Positions 60,079 through 64,000 of a DNA stretch of 64,000 nt are shown one piece after another. Numbering within the stretch: the stretch's first letter is position 1; every line of letters starts with the position of its first letter. Origin of the DNA: UBA6109 sp035366835 (GTDB lineage: Bacteria > Desulfobacterota > Syntrophia > Syntrophales > UBA6109); NCBI GenBank assembly GCA_035366835.1, contig DAOSIS010000007.1, positions 1 to 64,000 of the forward strand, given 5' to 3'. The position numbers and the translations under genes were made by a program. Below the pieces are notes generated by a model. The model had not been told where the DNA came from. It did not search any database and was given only the letters and a program-made list of their open reading frames with translations.

Positions 60079-62958
60079 TCAGGATTCGTCCAGGACGGAG
60101 CGTATCGCCCTCAGGAGGTCCTGGATCTTGTAGGGCTTGTTGATGAAGCCCCGGGCCCCCATGCGCCGCACCTCTTTTTCCTTGATGCTGGCCGAGTAGC
60201 CGCTTGCCACGATCACCCGGACATGGGGATTGAGCGCGACGAGTTCGCTCAGGCACTTGATGCCGCCCATGCCCGGCATGATGAGGTCCAGGATGATCAG
60301 GTCGATCTCCTTCATGTTCCGCCGATAGCGATTGAGGGCCGTTTCCCCGTCCTGGGCCAGGAGCGTCTTGTATCCGTACTCCTCGAGGATGTCCTTCCCC
60401 GTTTCCAGCAGGTGCGTTTCGTCGTCCACCAGAAGGATGGTCTCGAAACCCTTGGCCGTCGGCTCTTCCTGCGAGGGAGCGGCGGCTGCCGGCATTTCGG
60501 TCGGCGACCATGCGGGCAGATAGATCTGGAAGACCGTTCCGCCGCCCGGCTCGCTGGCGCAGGCGATGGTGCCGCCGTGGTTCCGGACAATGCCGTAGAC
60601 GACGGAGAGTCCGAGCCCCGTTCCCTTCCCGGCTTCCTTCGTCGTGAAGAACGGCTCGAAGATGTGTTCGAGAACCTCCTTGGTCATGCCCGTTCCCGTA
60701 TCCGATATCGTCAACTGCACGTACTTTCCCGGCGGAAGGGAGAGGCCGCCGATCTTCATCTCGGGGTCGATTCTCACGTTGGCGGTCTGAATGCGGAGGA
60801 TCCCGCCCTCCGGCATCGCATCGCGCGCGTTGACGGCCAGATTCATGATGATCTGGCCCAGCTGAACCGGGTCCGCCTGGATGACGTAAAGGCCCTCTTC
60901 CAGATCGGTCTCGACGGTGATCATGCGCGGGATGGTCTGGACGATCAGGTCGTGGAAACGGAGGATTTCCTCGTTGAGGTCGACCGCCTTGAGCTTGCTT
61001 TCCATCTTGCGGCTGAAGATCAGCAGCTGTTTGATGAGGTCGGATGCGCGCTGAACGAGTTTCTCGATGCTCGTCAGGTATTTCCAGTCCGGATCGGATT
61101 CCCGGCGCTTCATCATCAGGAGCTGATTGTAGCCGCCGATCGCCTGCATGATGTTGTTGAAGTCGTGCGAGATTCCCCCGGTCAGCGTTCCGACGGCCTC
61201 CATCTTGGAGGCATGGTGCAGCTTCAATTCCAGCTGCCGCTGCTCCGTGATGTTCTTGAGCATGCCGACGACCGTGAACCGCCCCTCGGAGTCCACGTTG
61301 GGCGCGGCGCTGCCGAGGAAGTAGCGTTCCGATCCGTCGCGGTGGAGCATGATGCCGATCTCCTGGCGGATCGTCGCCCGTTCGCTGCGGATCCGCTTGA
61401 AGAACGCGATCAACCGCGCATGATCCTCCGGCTTCGCGAAACGGTCGAAGTGCCGCCCGATGACCTCGTCCGGCGGGTATCCGAGGATCTTTTCCCAGGC
61501 GGGGTTCACGTAGCTGATGGCGCCCTTGTCGTCGAGGGTGAAGATGATGTCCGGCGCGCTTTCGCTCAGGGAACGGAACTTCTCCTCGCTCTCGCGGATG
61601 CGCGCGTAGATGCGGGCGTTGTTGATGCTGATGCCGATGTGGCGGGCGAGGCCCATCAGCAGGTTCATGTCGCTCTGGCTCAGGTTCCGCTTCGAGCGGA
61701 TGTTGTCGACCAGCAGGATACCGATCGACTCCTGTTCGAAGACGATGGGAACGCAGATGAACGACTGCGCCCCCATGCGATGGGCGAAATCGAGACTCCT
61801 CTTCGACAGGTCCTTTTCGATGGCGTCGACGTTGTCGACGAGGAAGGGCGTCTGCTTCCGGAAGGCGACGACCAGGACCCCCTTCGATTCCGGGTTCGTG
61901 AGGTTGAAGTTCACGGTCTTCAGATAGGCCTCGTCCTCTTCGCTGTAGCCGTACCCGATCCTGTACGTCAGCCTCGTCAGCTCCCGGTTGGCGAGCAGGA
62001 TCATGCCGCGGTCGAAATCGAGGCGCTTGCGCAGGACGTCGATCAGATACTTCAGGAGGTCCTCGATATGGAGGATCATCGAAGTGGCCTGCCCGATTTC
62101 GTGGATGAGCAGGGCGTTGTTGTAGCGGATGTTGATCTCGTCCAGCAGACTCCCGGCCAATTCGCTTTCGCTCTTGATGCTCTCGGCCAGCCGCCTCCTT
62201 TCCAGGAACTCCGTATACCACGCGGCGCCCAGCGCCACGGCGCCTCCCGAGAGGACCGACGTCAGCCAGCTTGTCCCCGGCATGGTGTGAATCAGGATCG
62301 GCGCCGTGACGGCAAGCCCCAGGAGGAGATAGTTGCGGATCCGCTGCCAGATGTACGACGGCGTCCTCTCCCAGGTGATCAGATACTGGCAGCGCTTCCC
62401 GCCGCGGTGGACGCATTCGGGATGCTCGATCCGCGAATAGTTGGGCGTGAACATCTTCCCCACCGATTCGAAGGTCCCGATCCTGTTTGCACACTGGTAG
62501 GGTTTTTCGGCCACGCCGGGATTCGGCGTGACGACGACTTCCATGCGGTTGGCGCCCAGGATCTTGGTCTGGATCGTGGCGGCGCGGGTCATGATCGGAT
62601 GGAAATGGCCGAGCATGGCGTACACGGAGCCGGGGGAAAGAAAACCGAGGACGTAGTGGGGCAGGGCGCCGGACGCCTTCGAAAACCCGGTGAGCCGTCC
62701 CGCCTCGCGGGAGATATCGGGGTTGCCGGTCTTGCGGACGAGAATTTCGTGAAAACGGTCGACCTGACGCTGCGTCAGCCAGTGGCCGCTGTCCTCGAGG
62801 TGGAAGGACGTGATGCCCGCGTATTGGAGAAGTTCGTCGGCATCGACGTCGGGGTGGAAGGTCTTCAGGTACTCGACGTAGTTCCGGGTGATCTTGCTGT
62901 TGTACAGTGCAACATCATCCATGACACCCGACGGCGCCTCGGCGGAAGAGCTACTCAT
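60079..62958 (-). CDS. Hybrid sensor histidine kinase (V4R-like/GAF/PAS/HK/REC)
   Basis: This 959-residue hybrid kinase has several parts in order. First is an N-terminal sensory domain (about 15-210) ending in HPECVHRGGKRCQYLITW, a Cys-containing end like that of V4R-type domains. Next are two membrane helices (about 222-262), a GAF domain (about 285-450), a PAS domain (about 460-580), a kinase core with phospho-acceptor His in GGISHDFNNIMQAI and ATPase boxes NLAVNARDAMPEGG and GTGLGLSVVYG, and a receiver with phospho-Asp in IDLIILDLIMPGMGG. No DNA-binding part is present. Its start overlaps the end of the upstream gene by eight bases, so they are an operon. The signal is unknown. Confidence 0.9.
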   Translation of the reverse strand: MSSSSAEAPSGVMDDVALYNSKITRNYVEYLKTFHPDVDADELLQYAGITSFHLEDSGHWLTQRQVDRFHEILVRKTGNPDISREAGRLTGFSKASGALPHYVLGFLSPGSVYAMLGHFHPIMTRAATIQTKILGANRMEVVVTPNPGVAEKPYQCANRIGTFESVGKMFTPNYSRIEHPECVHRGGKRCQYLITWERTPSYIWQRIRNYLLLGLAVTAPILIHTMPGTSWLTSVLSGGAVALGAAWYTEFLERRRLAESIKSESELAGSLLDEINIRYNNALLIHEIGQATSMILHIEDLLKYLIDVLRKRLDFDRGMILLANRELTRLTYRIGYGYSEEDEAYLKTVNFNLTNPESKGVLVVAFRKQTPFLVDNVDAIEKDLSKRSLDFAHRMGAQSFICVPIVFEQESIGILLVDNIRSKRNLSQSDMNLLMGLARHIGISINNARIYARIRESEEKFRSLSESAPDIIFTLDDKGAISYVNPAWEKILGYPPDEVIGRHFDRFAKPEDHARLIAFFKRIRSERATIRQEIGIMLHRDGSERYFLGSAAPNVDSEGRFTVVGMLKNITEQRQLELKLHHASKMEAVGTLTGGISHDFNNIMQAIGGYNQLLMMKRRESDPDWKYLTSIEKLVQRASDLIKQLLIFSRKMESKLKAVDLNEEILRFHDLIVQTIPRMITVETDLEEGLYVIQADPVQLGQIIMNLAVNARDAMPEGGILRIQTANVRIDPEMKIGGLSLPPGKYVQLTISDTGTGMTKEVLEHIFEPFFTTKEAGKGTGLGLSVVYGIVRNHGGTIACASEPGGGTVFQIYLPAWSPTEMPAAAAPSQEEPTAKGFETILLVDDETHLLETGKDILEEYGYKTLLAQDGETALNRYRRNMKEIDLIILDLIMPGMGGIKCLSELVALNPHVRVIVASGYSASIKEKEVRRMGARGFINKPYKIQDLLRAIRSVLDES

Positions 62959-64000
62959 ACTTCATCCTGAATTTCCGCTGAACGAATTCCATGAGGTGAT
63001 TGGCGAAGCGGGTGTCCATGATCCACAGCGAATACAGTTTTTCGTGCTTCAGACCCAGGGCCGCGGCCCCGGTGTGGGGATAGATTAAAAGGGGTACTTT
63101 GTCAAGGTTGTATTCCCCGGAAACCGCTGAGATTGCGGCCGAGAGGGCCTCCTGAGAAAGCAGCGCGGGCTCGAGGATGAGGATCGTGACGCCGTTGAGC
63201 AGCTCGGAGAGATTGATGCCCAGATCGGACCGGTTAGGGATCAGGACCGCGGCCAGCTTCCCGTTGAACCGGAGGGCAAGCGATTTCCAGTTCCTCAGGA
63301 ATCCGAGGCGGGCGTAAACCTCCTGAAGCGTCGAACGTCCCTTGCGCATTCCCTCCAGGTCCAGGACGTCCGGCAGCAGGCCGCCGGAGGCATGGCCGTA
63401 GAAGAGGCGCAGTTCCCGGAGTTCGCCGGGGGTGGTGTCCGACAGGGTCCACCCCGCCGGGAGCGGATCGCCTCCGCCCGCGGCCGGCCAGGTCAGGTAG
63501 GAGAAGAGGTCCAGCGAGCAGCCGCGCGGATTGCTGAGGTGACGTGCGAATCCTCCGAAGACACGCTCGGGGAACTTGTTGTCCGGGCGGTAGTAACACA
63601 TCACGTAGTCCATCTTGGCCGATGGGAGATGGCACATCCCGTTGAGAAAGATCATGATCTGTTTGAGCACCTGGAACCCCGGGAGCCGGTTTTCCAGGTT
63701 CCGGGCGGCATGGTGATGAATCATCCAGGCCCGTTCGTAGGCCTTGACCATGGACATGTGGCCGTAGATCCGTCCGTCCTTCTCGTAGGTGATGTGCCGG
63801 GCGATGTCCGGGTTCTCCTGGTACAGTTTCCGGTACGTCTCCTTGAAGCGGTCCCTGTAGGACTGCAGGAGGCGGTATTTCTTCGCATAGAGGAAGCCCG
63901 TGTCGAAAAAGAATTCCCACAGGGCATCCATGTCGACCTCGGTGGAAATGAACGTGTGCGGATCCATCGACTTGCCGAGGAGATAATTCAGCCGGCTGTA
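62951..64000 (-). CDS. Unrecognised protein, N-terminus beyond the window
   Basis: At least 349 residues are visible; the frame stays open to the window edge (YSRLNYLLGKSMDPH before the first Met at 63967), so the true start is outside. The visible part is mostly alpha/beta. The region FLRNWKSLALRFNGKLAAVL and what follows resembles the core of a GNAT-like acyltransferase, but motifs are too weak for a name. It precedes the hybrid kinase in one operon, overlapping it by eight bases, and may be its output or input partner (inference). Confidence 0.65.
   Translation of the reverse strand, partial: YSRLNYLLGKSMDPHTFISTEVDMDALWEFFFDTGFLYAKKYRLLQSYRDRFKETYRKLYQENPDIARHITYEKDGRIYGHMSMVKAYERAWMIHHHAARNLENRLPGFQVLKQIMIFLNGMCHLPSAKMDYVMCYYRPDNKFPERVFGGFARHLSNPRGCSLDLFSYLTWPAAGGGDPLPAGWTLSDTTPGELRELRLFYGHASGGLLPDVLDLEGMRKGRSTLQEVYARLGFLRNWKSLALRFNGKLAAVLIPNRSDLGINLSELLNGVTILILEPALLSQEALSAAISAVSGEYNLDKVPLLIYPHTGAAALGLKHEKLYSLWIMDTRFANHLMEFVQRKFRMKYE

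Overview
The window is GC-rich bacterial chromosome. It carries a transhydrogenase operon, sigma-54 regulators, a TRAP transporter, an activator-dependent 2-hydroxyacyl-CoA dehydratase, a ferredoxin:thioredoxin reductase and an archaeal-like thiamine route. That mix suggests an anaerobic or syntrophic Desulfobacterota (deltaproteobacterial) organism, perhaps of the Syntrophales. This placement is an inference from gene content only. No rRNA, tRNA or CRISPR array was seen.

Layout. 0.1-2.0 kb: a redox operon (glutaredoxin, ferredoxin:thioredoxin reductase catalytic chain, PPC/DUF296 protein) and a membrane protein. 2.3-5.3 kb: a 1004-residue protein of unrecognised family with a membrane C-terminal part. 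5.6-9.4 kb: a minus-strand operon of HEAT protein, split PntA, PntB and an Rnk-like factor, with a candidate sigma-54 promoter. The histidine kinase/NtrC-type pair and a LuxR-type regulator at 9.7-13.8 kb lie directly upstream. 14-16.3 kb: an AT-richer patch with a FemAB-like acyltransferase, a dispersed two-hairpin repeat, a small membrane protein and a gene remnant.

16.7-24.6 kb: a flavin oxidoreductase, a 69-residue protein and TatD, then a TPP-riboswitch-controlled thiamine operon (thiamine pyrophosphokinase, ThiD-ThiN fusion, Thi4, ThiC) and a CCA/poly(A) polymerase. 24.8-35.5 kb: FmdB, RmuC, a SPOR-NlpC/P60 lipoprotein, a TPR-CHAT lipoprotein, an HDOD protein, dTDP-glucose dehydratase, a lipoprotein, a methyltransferase and a LeuB-type dehydrogenase.

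35.6-40.3 kb is a small defence/toxin-antitoxin island. It holds a broken nuclease, AbiEi/AbiEii with two candidate operators, a gene fragment and an integrase fragment that stop at the same junction, and an HTH-nucleotidyltransferase/HEPN pair behind a perfect 17-bp inverted repeat. 40.4-53.3 kb: YjbQ, an SBF-like carrier, a DctPQM TRAP transporter, DAHP synthase, a 2-hydroxyacyl-CoA dehydratase with its activase, and an acyl-CoA synthetase. Dense hairpin repeats break up this catabolic stretch. 53.5-64 kb: a UPF0182 protein, a MarR regulator with paired palindromes flanking it, an Fe-S protein, a D-2-hydroxyacid dehydrogenase, a methyltransferase, a hybrid sensor kinase and a protein running off the window.

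How the parts may work together: the dehydratase, acyl-CoA synthetase, TRAP transporter and perhaps the D-2-hydroxyacid dehydrogenase fit uptake and anaerobic breakdown of hydroxy- or carboxylic acids. Transhydrogenase and ferredoxin-linked thiol reduction would balance electrons.
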